Shown piece by piece: positions 1-8,403 of a DNA stretch of 64,000 nucleotides. Both the position numbers and the translations under genes were made by a program. The stretch spans positions 62,001-126,000 of the forward strand of contig NZ_JANHOK010000002.1 in the NCBI RefSeq assembly GCF_026929975.1. Direction: 5' to 3'. The stretch's first letter is position 1. Each line of letters starts with the position of its first letter. A model generated the notes under the pieces. It did no database searches. It saw only the letters and a program-made list of their open reading frames with translations, and was not told the DNA's origin. The stretch comes from Bartonella sp. F02 (GTDB lineage Bacteria; Pseudomonadota; Alphaproteobacteria; Rhizobiales; Rhizobiaceae).

Positions 1-1
1 T

Positions 2-481
2 GAATCTGTTAAATATGAATTTGAAAAAGCGTTGAAAAATTTAGAATCTAAGCCATTAGAAGCTATTTTGGCAGCGTGTAATATTCTTGAGTCAATTTGT
101 AAAGTTTGCATAGAAATAGAAAAACTTAAAGCTCCATTAAGTCAAGATTTGTACAGTTTATGGGAAGTTGTTTCCGAATATTTAGATATTAAGTCAACAG
201 AAGATCATTCTGTTGTACAGGATCATGTTTCTGCACAGGATGTTATACAAACTCCTGCTTCTGTAAAACAAAATGATGATCCTCATAAAATTGGTCAGGG
301 TATAAAGAGAGTTGTAGAAGGAATTGCTGCTTTGTGTTCTTATGCTCGTTTAGCATCTGGGCAAGGCATGGGACTGTATATACCAGAATTAGAACATGCA
401 AAATTCATCGTTAGCTCTGCTTATAGTTTAGCTTTGTTTATTTTTCATCTGTGGGATAAAAAAACAAATACACAAACATGA
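2..481 (+). CDS. Abortive-infection (Abi C-terminal domain) family protein, 5' truncated
   Basis: The frame is open from base 2 with no stop, so the gene begins outside the window and 159 C-terminal residues are visible. The pattern LEAILAACNILESICKVCI, then a tyrosine/leucine-rich helix (LYSLWEVVSEYLDI), an acidic linker, IKRVVEGIAALCSYARLASG, and a final helix ending in AYSLALFIFHLW resembles the Abi C-terminal domain found at the end of abortive-infection proteins. In that family the domain often follows a variable N-terminal effector, which is not visible here. A TTG at 32 could be read as a start but lies inside the open frame and has no clear ribosome binding site. The family call is from remembered sequence pattern; a defence role is inferred and untested. 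Confidence 0.6.
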   Translation, partial: ESVKYEFEKALKNLESKPLEAILAACNILESICKVCIEIEKLKAPLSQDLYSLWEVVSEYLDIKSTEDHSVVQDHVSAQDVIQTPASVKQNDDPHKIGQGIKRVVEGIAALCSYARLASGQGMGLYIPELEHAKFIVSSAYSLALFIFHLWDKKTNTQT

Positions 482-651
482 TGGATAGAAGGTTAAGCGG
501 AACTTCGAAATAAAACTTGGTTTAAGATGCTTATAATTTCAATGTAATAACTCATTGCTTTTTTATAAAGAGAGTAAGAAAGAGTTGAAATTACAGAGTG
601 GTTTGTACATTTGAAAGAAGGAGATGTCTTCTTAAAAACCATTTTATAAGT

Positions 652-2760
652 TTAGCCTGCGCGTAAAAGCTGAATGGCGTCATCTCGTCCAAAAAGATGA
701 AGGAGCAAGCGTAAAGCTTGCCCTCTTTCTGAATCGAGAGTTGCGTCATTTTGTAAAAATAAACGTGCATCTGTTCTTGCTATGGATAAAAGATCACTAT
801 GGGCTACAAGATTTGCTATATGAAATTCAGGCATACCGGATTGTTTTGTTCCAAGAAGCTCACCACCACCCCGCAAACGTAAATCTTCTTCGGCGATTCT
901 AAATCCGTCTTCTGTATTGCGTATAATATTGAGGCGTTCTTCTGCTGTTTTTGTGAGTGGATTTTTATAGAGCAGAATACAAGATGATTTTTTTTCTCCT
1001 CGTCCAACTCGTCCACGCAATTGATGGAGTTGTGATAGGCCAAAGTGTTCCGCGTGCTCAATGATGATAATAGAAGCATCAGGAATATCTATTCCTACTT
1101 CGATAACTGTGGTTGCAATCAAAATGCGTATATTTCCACATTTAAATGATGTCATCGCAGCGTCTTTTTCATCAGCAGACATTTTTCCGTGTATCATGCC
1201 AACACAAGAGCCAAATCTTTCCTGCAATATAGCAAAACGGCTTTCAATTGAAGTAAGTTCACGACTGGTGGATTCTTCCACTAAGGGACAAATCCAATAA
1301 ATTTTTTCACCTTTTTCTATAATTGTTGCAATTCGTTCTATAAGTTCATTAATTCGATCTAGGGGAATTGTTACTGTCGTAATTGGTTGTCGTCCCTTTG
1401 GTTTTTCTGTAATTTGTGATACATCCATATCACCGTAAGTTGTTAATACCAGTGTCCGCGGAATAGGAGTTGCGGTCATCATAAGCATATCAGGTTTATT
1501 ACCTTTGGTCGCTAGAGAAAGACGCTGATTTACACCAAAGCGATGCTGTTCATCAATAATAGCTAAAGCAAGATTATTATAGTTAACTCCTTCTTGTATT
1601 AAAGCATGTGTTCCAATGATGATAGATGTTTGACCAGATAGGATATTGCTTAGAATATTGGCACGCAATTTTCCTTTTTCTCGTCCTGTTAAAAGAGTTG
1701 TTTGCAAACCAATTTTTTCGGCAAGAGGAGCAATCGTGGCAAAATGCTGTCGTGCTAAAACTTCTGTTGGTGCCATTAAAGCGGATTGTCCTGAATTTTC
1801 AGCTATTTGAGCTATTGCCATCAGTGCTACGACAGTTTTTCCTGCTCCTACATCTCCTTGAAGGAGTCTTAACATAGGCTCAGATGATGCTAGATCATTT
1901 TCAATATCTTTTATAGCTTTTATTTGTTCATTTGTGAGTTGAAACGGCAAAGCTTTAAGAAGTTTTTCAGTATAGTGTCCTGTTGGAGGACGTGAAATCC
2001 CTGAAAGAGATTTCGTTTTTAAACGCACAAGACCAAGAGCTAATTGATTTGCAAGAAGTTCATCATAAGCAAGACGTTTGCGTGCCGTACTTTTTAAATC
2101 TAAGTCGTTTGGATCTATGGGCGTATGGATACGATGCAAAGAAACAGAAAAAGAAGAAAATTTTTGCTGCTCCTTTATACTTTGTTCTATCCATTCTGGT
2201 AAGAGTGGAATATAATCAAGAGCGTTTTTTATTGTTCGTCTTAATGTTTTTGTTGATAGTCCAGCAGTAGAAGAATAAACAGGTTCTATTAATGGTATCT
2301 GATTGAGTTGTTCATTCGCAATGATATGATCAGGGTGAACCATTGAAAGTTTTCCGTTAAAACGTTCAACTTTTCCTGATACAATTACTTTTTTTCCTAT
2401 TGGGAGTTGTTTTTCTAACCAAGAACGCTGAGCATGAAAAAAGACTAAAGTGATTGTTCCTGTGTTATCATAACCAATAACCCGATAAGGTAATCTATTG
2501 CGACTGGAAGGAGGAGGCTGGTGCTGATCTATAATAATTTCAAGAGTAACAATGGTTCCTTCTTGTGCACAAGAAATATTGGGGCATTTTCTACGATCTA
2601 TAACGGAATGCGGCATTAATAAAAGAAGGTCGATAATCGTAGGGGATCGTTGTGTAGGATTAACGTTTAAAACCCTAGCTAATAGATCACATGTTTTTGA
2701 GTTAATTCTCGAAAGGGTATGGATAGGAGAGAAAAGAGGGTCAATAAGGCTTGGACGCAT
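652..2760 (-). CDS. recG: ATP-dependent DNA helicase RecG
   Basis: RecG remodels stalled replication forks and drives branch migration of Holliday junctions. The 702-residue protein has the family's normal length. An OB-fold wedge domain covers roughly residues 60-150. The helicase core follows, with Walker A GDVGAGKT at about 302-309, a DEQH box at about 403-406, an SF2 TATPIPRT motif and the QLRGRVGRGE motif VI. It is transcribed towards the left edge and is divergent from dnaE, with 331 bp between them. The C-terminus is intact. Identity is very secure from motifs and length. Confidence 0.97.
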   Translation of the reverse strand: MRPSLIDPLFSPIHTLSRINSKTCDLLARVLNVNPTQRSPTIIDLLLLMPHSVIDRRKCPNISCAQEGTIVTLEIIIDQHQPPPSSRNRLPYRVIGYDNTGTITLVFFHAQRSWLEKQLPIGKKVIVSGKVERFNGKLSMVHPDHIIANEQLNQIPLIEPVYSSTAGLSTKTLRRTIKNALDYIPLLPEWIEQSIKEQQKFSSFSVSLHRIHTPIDPNDLDLKSTARKRLAYDELLANQLALGLVRLKTKSLSGISRPPTGHYTEKLLKALPFQLTNEQIKAIKDIENDLASSEPMLRLLQGDVGAGKTVVALMAIAQIAENSGQSALMAPTEVLARQHFATIAPLAEKIGLQTTLLTGREKGKLRANILSNILSGQTSIIIGTHALIQEGVNYNNLALAIIDEQHRFGVNQRLSLATKGNKPDMLMMTATPIPRTLVLTTYGDMDVSQITEKPKGRQPITTVTIPLDRINELIERIATIIEKGEKIYWICPLVEESTSRELTSIESRFAILQERFGSCVGMIHGKMSADEKDAAMTSFKCGNIRILIATTVIEVGIDIPDASIIIIEHAEHFGLSQLHQLRGRVGRGEKKSSCILLYKNPLTKTAEERLNIIRNTEDGFRIAEEDLRLRGGGELLGTKQSGMPEFHIANLVAHSDLLSIARTDARLFLQNDATLDSERGQALRLLLHLFGRDDAIQLLRAG

Positions 2761-3091
2761 AAAAAATCAACCTGCTCTTTGTTTTTCTGACTGTTCACAA
2801 GAGTTTACAGAAGCCCATTTATTTGGCGTATGAGAGAAAATTATATTATTTATTTTAATCCTTAAATAAAAAAGTAAACATTTGAATAATAAATTCATCA
2901 AAATTGTGACAGAAAATATGATGTAGATCAATAATTTATTTGGTGAAGGGCGCTATTTGTTATTTTTATAAGCCTGCTTATTGTGGTTATAGATATTTGT
3001 TTTAATTATAGATTAACTTGAGAAACTAATATTTTTTTGTAGTAAGATATATAATCAGCGCAGTTTAGCATGTATTAGATGATGGGAAATT
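2761..3091. promoter_or_regulatory. Divergent recG/dnaE spacer
   Basis: This 331-bp AT-rich spacer separates two divergent genes and must hold both promoters. A TATAAT hexamer lies at 3050-3055, about 37 bp before the dnaE start, but no -35 element sits at the usual distance: TTGAGA at 3018-3023 is 26 bp away. The promoter assignment is therefore weak. No gene, tRNA or strong hairpin was seen. Confidence 0.3.
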
Positions 3092-6000
3092 ATGAAAGTG
3101 TCAGAAACAAAAAGTAAAACACTGGAAAGAAAAAATTCCCTTCCTCGTTTTATTCATTTGAGAGTACATTCAGCTTATTCACTTCTTGAAGGAGCTTTAA
3201 AAATAAAGCAAATTATTCAGCATGCACTTTCAGATCATGCACCAGCGATTGCTATTACGGATACGAATAATTTATTTGGTGCTTTAGAGTTTTCACAAAG
3301 TTGTTTTGCTCATGGTATTCAACCGATTATTGGTTGCCAGCTTGCAGTTGATTTTTGTGATACACATCATCATTCGCATCTAGTTAAAAAGCAATATCCT
3401 TGTAATGTTTCCTCTATTGTTCTGTTTGCTGCAAGCGAAATAGGCTATGCTCATTTAGTTCATCTTGTTAGTCGTGCTTATCTTGATAAAAAAGATGTTG
3501 ATCCTCCTCATATTAAAGTTGATTGGCTTCTGTCGCAAAATGAAGGAATTATTGCTTTAACGGGAGGACGAGGAGGTCCTATTAATTCTGCTTTGGAGGA
3601 GGATAAGCAAGAGCAAGCTGTTGAACGTTTAACGTATTTGAAAAAAATTTTTGGTGATCGTCTTTATGTTGAATTACAACGACATGGTGCGTACAATCGA
3701 AAAATAGAAGAAATGCTTGTTGAATTGGCTTATGCTCACGAAATTCCTCTTGTTGCGACCAATGAGGCTTTTTTCAGAGATAAAAACGGATATGAAGCCC
3801 ATGATGCACTCATGGCGGTTGCAGAAGGACAAATTGTTTCTAATCCAGATCGTAAACGTGTAACGCAAGATCATTATTTAAAGTCGCAAGACGAAATGAT
3901 TTCATTGTTTTCAGATCTTCCTGAAGCTTTGGAAAATAGTGTTGAGATTGCATTACGCTGCCATGCTTTTACGCCAACACGAGAGCCAATTTTGCCTCGC
4001 TTTATAGAACAGTCTTCAGATTCGAGTTCTGTTTTAGAAGCAGAGAATAGAGAATTGTTAAATCAGGCTAAATCAGGTTTAAAAATGCGTCTTGAAACGA
4101 TTGGTATAGCTGAAGGCTATACGATTGCAGACTATGAACAGCGGCTTGATTATGAAATTTCAGTTATTACACGTATGCAGTTTTCTGGCTACTTTCTTAT
4201 CGTTTCTGACTTTATTAAATGGGCAAAGGCTCACGATATTCCCGTTGGTCCAGGGCGTGGATCTGGTGCTGGTTCACTTGTTGCTTATGCATTGACTATT
4301 ACTGATGTTGATCCATTGCGTTTTTCTCTTTTATTTGAACGCTTTTTGAATCCCGACCGTATTTCTATGCCGGATTTTGATATCGATTTTTGTCAAGAAA
4401 GACGCGAAGAAGTTATTCGTTATGTACAAGAAAAATATGGTCGTGATCAAGTTGCTCAAATTATTACCTTTGGTAAATTACAAGCACGTGCTGTATTGCG
4501 TGATGTTGGGCGTGTTCTAGAAATTCCTTATCGTCAAGTTGATTATTTGACAAAATTGGTTCCTTCTACACCTGGTAGTAATATTGAATTAGAACAAGCG
4601 ATTCAGGATGAACCAAAATTTAAAGAAGAAAAGAAAAAAGATCCTCTTATTGGACGTATGTTGGATATAGCACTTCAATTGGAAGGGCTGTACCGTCACG
4701 CATCAACACATGCTGCAGGAATTGTTATTGGGGATCGTCCACTATCAGACCTTGTTCCTATGTACCGAGATCCACGTTCTGATATGCCCGTTACCCAGTT
4801 TAATATGAAGTGTGTTGAACAAGCTGGATTAGTAAAATTTGATTTTCTTGGTTTAAAGACACTTACGGTTTTAAAAATGGCCGTGGATTTTGTGGCACGA
4901 AAAAGCATAAAAATAGATTTATCCCGTATTCCTCTTAATGATGAGGAAACTTATGCTATGATGGCGCGTGGTGAGACAGTTGGTGTATTTCAGGTTGAAA
5001 GTGCTGGTATGCGTAAGGCGCTTATTGGGATGAAGCCAGACTGTATTGAAGATATTATTGCGTTGGTAGCGCTTTATCGTCCTGGTCCGATGGAGAATAT
5101 TCCGACCTATAATGCACGTAAGCATGGAGAAGAAGAAATTTCTTCTATTCATCCTAAAATAGATCATTTAATTAGGGAAACACAAGGCGTTATTGTTTAT
5201 CAAGAACAAGTCATGCAAATTGCTCAAGTTCTTTCTGGTTATTCTCTTGGAGAAGCAGATTTGTTGCGTCGTGCAATGGGAAAAAAGATTCACTCAGAAA
5301 TGCAAAAACAGCGCGCGCGTTTTGTAAATGGAGCTGTTGATGGTGGAATTGATAAAGAGCAAGCCGATATTATTTTTGATCTTTTAGCAAAATTTGCAGA
5401 TTATGGTTTTAATAAATCACATGCTGCCGCTTATGCTCTTGTTTCATATCAAACAGCTTACATGAAAACCCATCATCCCATTGAATTTCTGGCTGCTTCT
5501 ATGACATATGATATGACAAATACAGATAAGTTGAATGATTTTAGGCGTGAAGCTTTAAGGCTAGGAATTGAAGTTATTGCGCCTTCTGTACAAACATCAT
5601 ATCGCCTTTTTGAAGTTGGTGAAAATTGTATTTACTATTCTCTTTCTGCCATTAAAGGAGTAGGCGATGCAGCTGTTGACCATATTGTCGCTTGTCGTGA
5701 GAATGGAGTTTTTAGAGATTTGGAGGACTTTTGTGAGCGGATTGATCCCCATATTGTTAATAAGCGTGCGATGGAAAGTTTAATTTACGCGGGAGCTCTT
5801 GATTGTTTTAACGTTTCTCGTGAAGTTTTATTAGCGAGTCTTGAAATTTTTAATGCACGTGCTACTCGCATTCTTGATAACAAATCTAGTGGGCAAACTG
5901 ATATCTTTAAGATGGCGAATGGGCTGAAAGAACCTTTGCATCTATCGCAGGCAGATCCTTGGTCTCCAGCTGATAAACTTTATCGTGAATTTCAGGTCAT

Positions 6001-6586
6001 TGGTTTTTATTTTTCTGCTCATCCTTTAGATGAGTATCAAGCTGTTCTTGCTAAAAAACGTGTGCAGACTTGGGATCACTTTTCTAATGCTGTAAAAGCA
6101 GGTGCAACAGCTGCACGGCTTTCTGGAACTGTTGTTGCAAAACAAATTCGTAAAACAAAATCTGGTAAGAAAATGGGAATTATTCAGTTTTCTGATAGAA
6201 GCGGACAATATGAGGCGGTTCTATTTTCTGAAGGGCTTTCTCTTTATGGAGATATGCTAGAGCCAGGAAAATCTTTTATCGTGGAGGTGAGTGCAGAAAA
6301 TCGTTCTGAAGGGATTAGTTTGCGTATTGAAGCGGTTAAGTCTTTGGAAGATGAATCATTATATGATCATAAAATGATGCGTCTTTTTATAAAAACGGTT
6401 GATATACTTTCACAAATTGAACAAAATTTAAAATCCAGCGGGAATGGAGAAGTCGCGATTGTTTTCCTCCAAGAAGATGGGTTACGAGAAGTTGAAATTG
6501 CACTTCCCAATCGGTACAAAGTTAATTCACGTATAGCAAGTGCTATGAAAACACTTCATGGTGTTGTTGCTGTAGAATTAAATTAA
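3092..6586 (+). CDS. dnaE: DNA polymerase III alpha subunit DnaE
   Basis: This is the catalytic subunit of the replicative DNA polymerase, 1164 residues, normal for the DnaE1 class. The N-terminus carries the PHP domain (HLRVHSAYSLLEGA near residue 22). The C-family polymerase core contains GPGRGSGAGSL near residue 386 and the metal-binding aspartates of PDFDIDF near residue 428. The tandem helix-hairpin-helix region and a C-terminal OB fold (around residues 1000-1080) complete the normal domain order. A replicative DnaE1 role is preferred over the error-prone DnaE2 because of the length and C-terminal domains. It stands alone, convergent with the following monooxygenase gene. Confidence 0.97.
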   Translation: MKVSETKSKTLERKNSLPRFIHLRVHSAYSLLEGALKIKQIIQHALSDHAPAIAITDTNNLFGALEFSQSCFAHGIQPIIGCQLAVDFCDTHHHSHLVKKQYPCNVSSIVLFAASEIGYAHLVHLVSRAYLDKKDVDPPHIKVDWLLSQNEGIIALTGGRGGPINSALEEDKQEQAVERLTYLKKIFGDRLYVELQRHGAYNRKIEEMLVELAYAHEIPLVATNEAFFRDKNGYEAHDALMAVAEGQIVSNPDRKRVTQDHYLKSQDEMISLFSDLPEALENSVEIALRCHAFTPTREPILPRFIEQSSDSSSVLEAENRELLNQAKSGLKMRLETIGIAEGYTIADYEQRLDYEISVITRMQFSGYFLIVSDFIKWAKAHDIPVGPGRGSGAGSLVAYALTITDVDPLRFSLLFERFLNPDRISMPDFDIDFCQERREEVIRYVQEKYGRDQVAQIITFGKLQARAVLRDVGRVLEIPYRQVDYLTKLVPSTPGSNIELEQAIQDEPKFKEEKKKDPLIGRMLDIALQLEGLYRHASTHAAGIVIGDRPLSDLVPMYRDPRSDMPVTQFNMKCVEQAGLVKFDFLGLKTLTVLKMAVDFVARKSIKIDLSRIPLNDEETYAMMARGETVGVFQVESAGMRKALIGMKPDCIEDIIALVALYRPGPMENIPTYNARKHGEEEISSIHPKIDHLIRETQGVIVYQEQVMQIAQVLSGYSLGEADLLRRAMGKKIHSEMQKQRARFVNGAVDGGIDKEQADIIFDLLAKFADYGFNKSHAAAYALVSYQTAYMKTHHPIEFLAASMTYDMTNTDKLNDFRREALRLGIEVIAPSVQTSYRLFEVGENCIYYSLSAIKGVGDAAVDHIVACRENGVFRDLEDFCERIDPHIVNKRAMESLIYAGALDCFNVSREVLLASLEIFNARATRILDNKSSGQTDIFKMANGLKEPLHLSQADPWSPADKLYREFQVIGFYFSAHPLDEYQAVLAKKRVQTWDHFSNAVKAGATAARLSGTVVAKQIRKTKSGKKMGIIQFSDRSGQYEAVLFSEGLSLYGDMLEPGKSFIVEVSAENRSEGISLRIEAVKSLEDESLYDHKMMRLFIKTVDILSQIEQNLKSSGNGEVAIVFLQEDGLREVEIALPNRYKVNSRIASAMKTLHGVVAVELN

Positions 6587-6608
6587 ATCAATTTAAATCG
6601 ATAGATTT

Positions 6609-6637
6609 GCAATTCTCTGGTTTGAAGTTGCATTTTT
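6609..6637 (+). terminator. Weak candidate terminator after dnaE
   Basis: Twenty-two bases past the dnaE stop, 6609-6614 can pair with 6626-6631 (6 bp including one G-T), followed by a run of five T at 6633-6637. The stem is short, so this is tentative. Confidence 0.35.
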
Positions 6638-6682
6638 GTATTTATATTGAATGATTTAAAATAGATTAAGATTTTAAAAGAT

Positions 6683-7948
6683 TTATTTTAGATTTTTTGA
6701 TAATAGCATTTTTGTTACATCTATAGCATCATAAGTATAAAGCCAATCAAGGCCTGCAATGATATTTTCTGATGTGCGCATTTTCATGATGAGATTACGA
6801 GCAACTGCTATGGGACCAGTAGCATGGTAAGTGAATCGATTAAAATTTCCACGTTTTTTTACGGCAGTAATGCGAGGTTTACGTATTTTTTCATAAAATG
6901 AAGTCGCTTCAATTAATGAAAGATTATTAAGTGACAGTACCTCCGCTAATGTAGCCGCATCTTCTATTGCCATTGCAGCGCCTTGAGCTGCAAAAGGGAG
7001 AGCCGCATGTGCGCAATCACCAACAAATACTTGCTTTTCTAAGCCCCTAAAGCGATTATATTTCATTTCAAATAGTGGCCAATAACTCCATTCATCAAGA
7101 GAGTCAAAAATTTCAAAAATATGAGAATTCCAGTTTTTAAAATAAGATTTGAGTTTTGCTTTTTCTCCTTTTTTCATCCATTCTTTTCCTGGATTTTTTC
7201 CATGGGTGATTGCAACAAAATTAAAAATCTTTTCAGGTTGAATAGGGTAAGCAACAAGATGACTTTTGGGGCCCATCCAAGCAATAACTGTATTTTTATT
7301 TTGCAATGTAGAGCGAAAATTTTGAGGAAGATTTTCAAATGTGGTTGTTGCACGCCACGCAGTAAAGCCACTAAAATCAGCTTTTTCATAAAAAGGAGGA
7401 AATTCTCGTAATTTTGACCAAACACCATCACATCCAATAAGAAGGGAAGTTGAGTAAAATTGGTGTTGTTGTATTTCTGTCAATTTGTCTGTTTTTATTG
7501 TTTCTATACTAATATTGTTATTTTCTATTTGATGAGATGAAATAATAGCTTCACCCATTTTGTGTGTGATGAGAGGGTTTTCAATAACAGCATTATATAA
7601 AATTTTTTGTAAGTTTGCCCTATGAATTGTAATATACGGCTTTTCCCAGCGATTTTTAGATAAATCAATGAGATCAATATGTAAATGTGTTTTTAAAGAT
7701 ACGCCATCCCTTAATTCAAGAAAATGTGGCTTCACACCTTCTTCTGTTAATTTATCAAGAATTCCCCAACGTGCTAAAATACATGTTGCATTTGGAGTAA
7801 GTTGAATACCGGATCCTATATTATCGAGTTGTTGACGTTTCTCGATAATAGTGCTGGCAATACCTTTATGAGCAAGTGCTAAAGCAGAGCTGAGCCCTGC
7901 AATTCCTCCTCCAATAATGATCGGTGATTTATTTTTTGACCACTTCAT
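6683..7948 (-). CDS. FAD-dependent aromatic monooxygenase (salicylate hydroxylase-like)
   Basis: A 421-residue group A flavoprotein monooxygenase. The Rossmann motif GGGIAG is at residues 13-18 and is followed by an acidic strand end (IIEKRQ). The second FAD signature, VGDCAHAALPFAAQGAAMAI, lies around residues 302-323. Family members use NAD(P)H and O2 to hydroxylate aromatic rings; salicylate hydroxylase and ubiquinone-ring hydroxylases belong here, and the substrate cannot be told from the sequence. It lies 21 bp downstream of the small zinc-protein gene on the same strand and probably shares its transcript. No membrane segment is apparent. The family is secure, the reaction is not. Confidence 0.85.
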   Translation of the reverse strand: MKWSKNKSPIIIGGGIAGLSSALALAHKGIASTIIEKRQQLDNIGSGIQLTPNATCILARWGILDKLTEEGVKPHFLELRDGVSLKTHLHIDLIDLSKNRWEKPYITIHRANLQKILYNAVIENPLITHKMGEAIISSHQIENNNISIETIKTDKLTEIQQHQFYSTSLLIGCDGVWSKLREFPPFYEKADFSGFTAWRATTTFENLPQNFRSTLQNKNTVIAWMGPKSHLVAYPIQPEKIFNFVAITHGKNPGKEWMKKGEKAKLKSYFKNWNSHIFEIFDSLDEWSYWPLFEMKYNRFRGLEKQVFVGDCAHAALPFAAQGAAMAIEDAATLAEVLSLNNLSLIEATSFYEKIRKPRITAVKKRGNFNRFTYHATGPIAVARNLIMKMRTSENIIAGLDWLYTYDAIDVTKMLLSKNLK

Positions 7949-7969
7949 CCTGTGAAAATAAGAAATAGG

Positions 7970-8218
7970 CTATAAGGTATTATCCGCATTATATAAACAT
8001 CCATCTGGATTTGTTTTGCGGTGTGGTAATGAGTGGTTATAACGATAAAGCGTTGAACAATAAGGGCAAATTTTTTCATCAGCAGCCCCCATATCTATGA
8101 AAATGTGAGGATGATCGAAGGGCTGCGTTGCTCCTATACACATAAATTCTTTTACACCGATTTCGATTGTTTTATATCCGTGGTTATTTTGGAAATAAAG
8201 AATGTGGTGATCAGCCAT
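7970..8218 (-). CDS. Zinc-finger protein of the NDUFS6 / zf-CHCC family
   Basis: An 82-residue protein beginning MADHHILYF. I chose the ATG at 8218 rather than an upstream in-frame start at 8263 because a GGAG sequence lies about 10 bases before it and the family begins near here. The candidate ligands are Cys27, His36/His38, Cys51 and Cys54 (CPYC), the zf-CHCC arrangement. Homologues include the mitochondrial complex I subunit NDUFS6 and its alphaproteobacterial counterpart, so a role in NADH dehydrogenase assembly or stability is inferred. The gene is more than 38 kb from the nuo operon and is followed by the FAD monooxygenase. Confidence 0.85.
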   Translation of the reverse strand: MADHHILYFQNNHGYKTIEIGVKEFMCIGATQPFDHPHIFIDMGAADEKICPYCSTLYRYNHSLPHRKTNPDGCLYNADNTL

Positions 8219-8403
8219 ATGGGCAAACTCCAAGCAAATTATTTGAATAAGGTATGATGTCAATCAATATCTTATCTTAATTGGTTTGTAATGCAATTGA
8301 CTATAGTATAAGATGCTATTCAAGACAATTTGCAAATTTAAAAATGATTTTAAATTATTTTGACTATAGATAAGCAGGGACAAAGGCAAATTAACTTAAA
8401 TAT

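Noticed and set aside
601-650. Small hairpin after recG (AAGAAG with CTTCTT)
   Set aside because: Only 6 bp with a 7-base loop and no T tail in the recG direction, too weak to call a terminator.
3018-3055. A TTGAGA/TATAAT promoter for dnaE
   Set aside because: The two hexamers are 26 bp apart, far from the usual 16-18 bp, so I do not claim a promoter pair.
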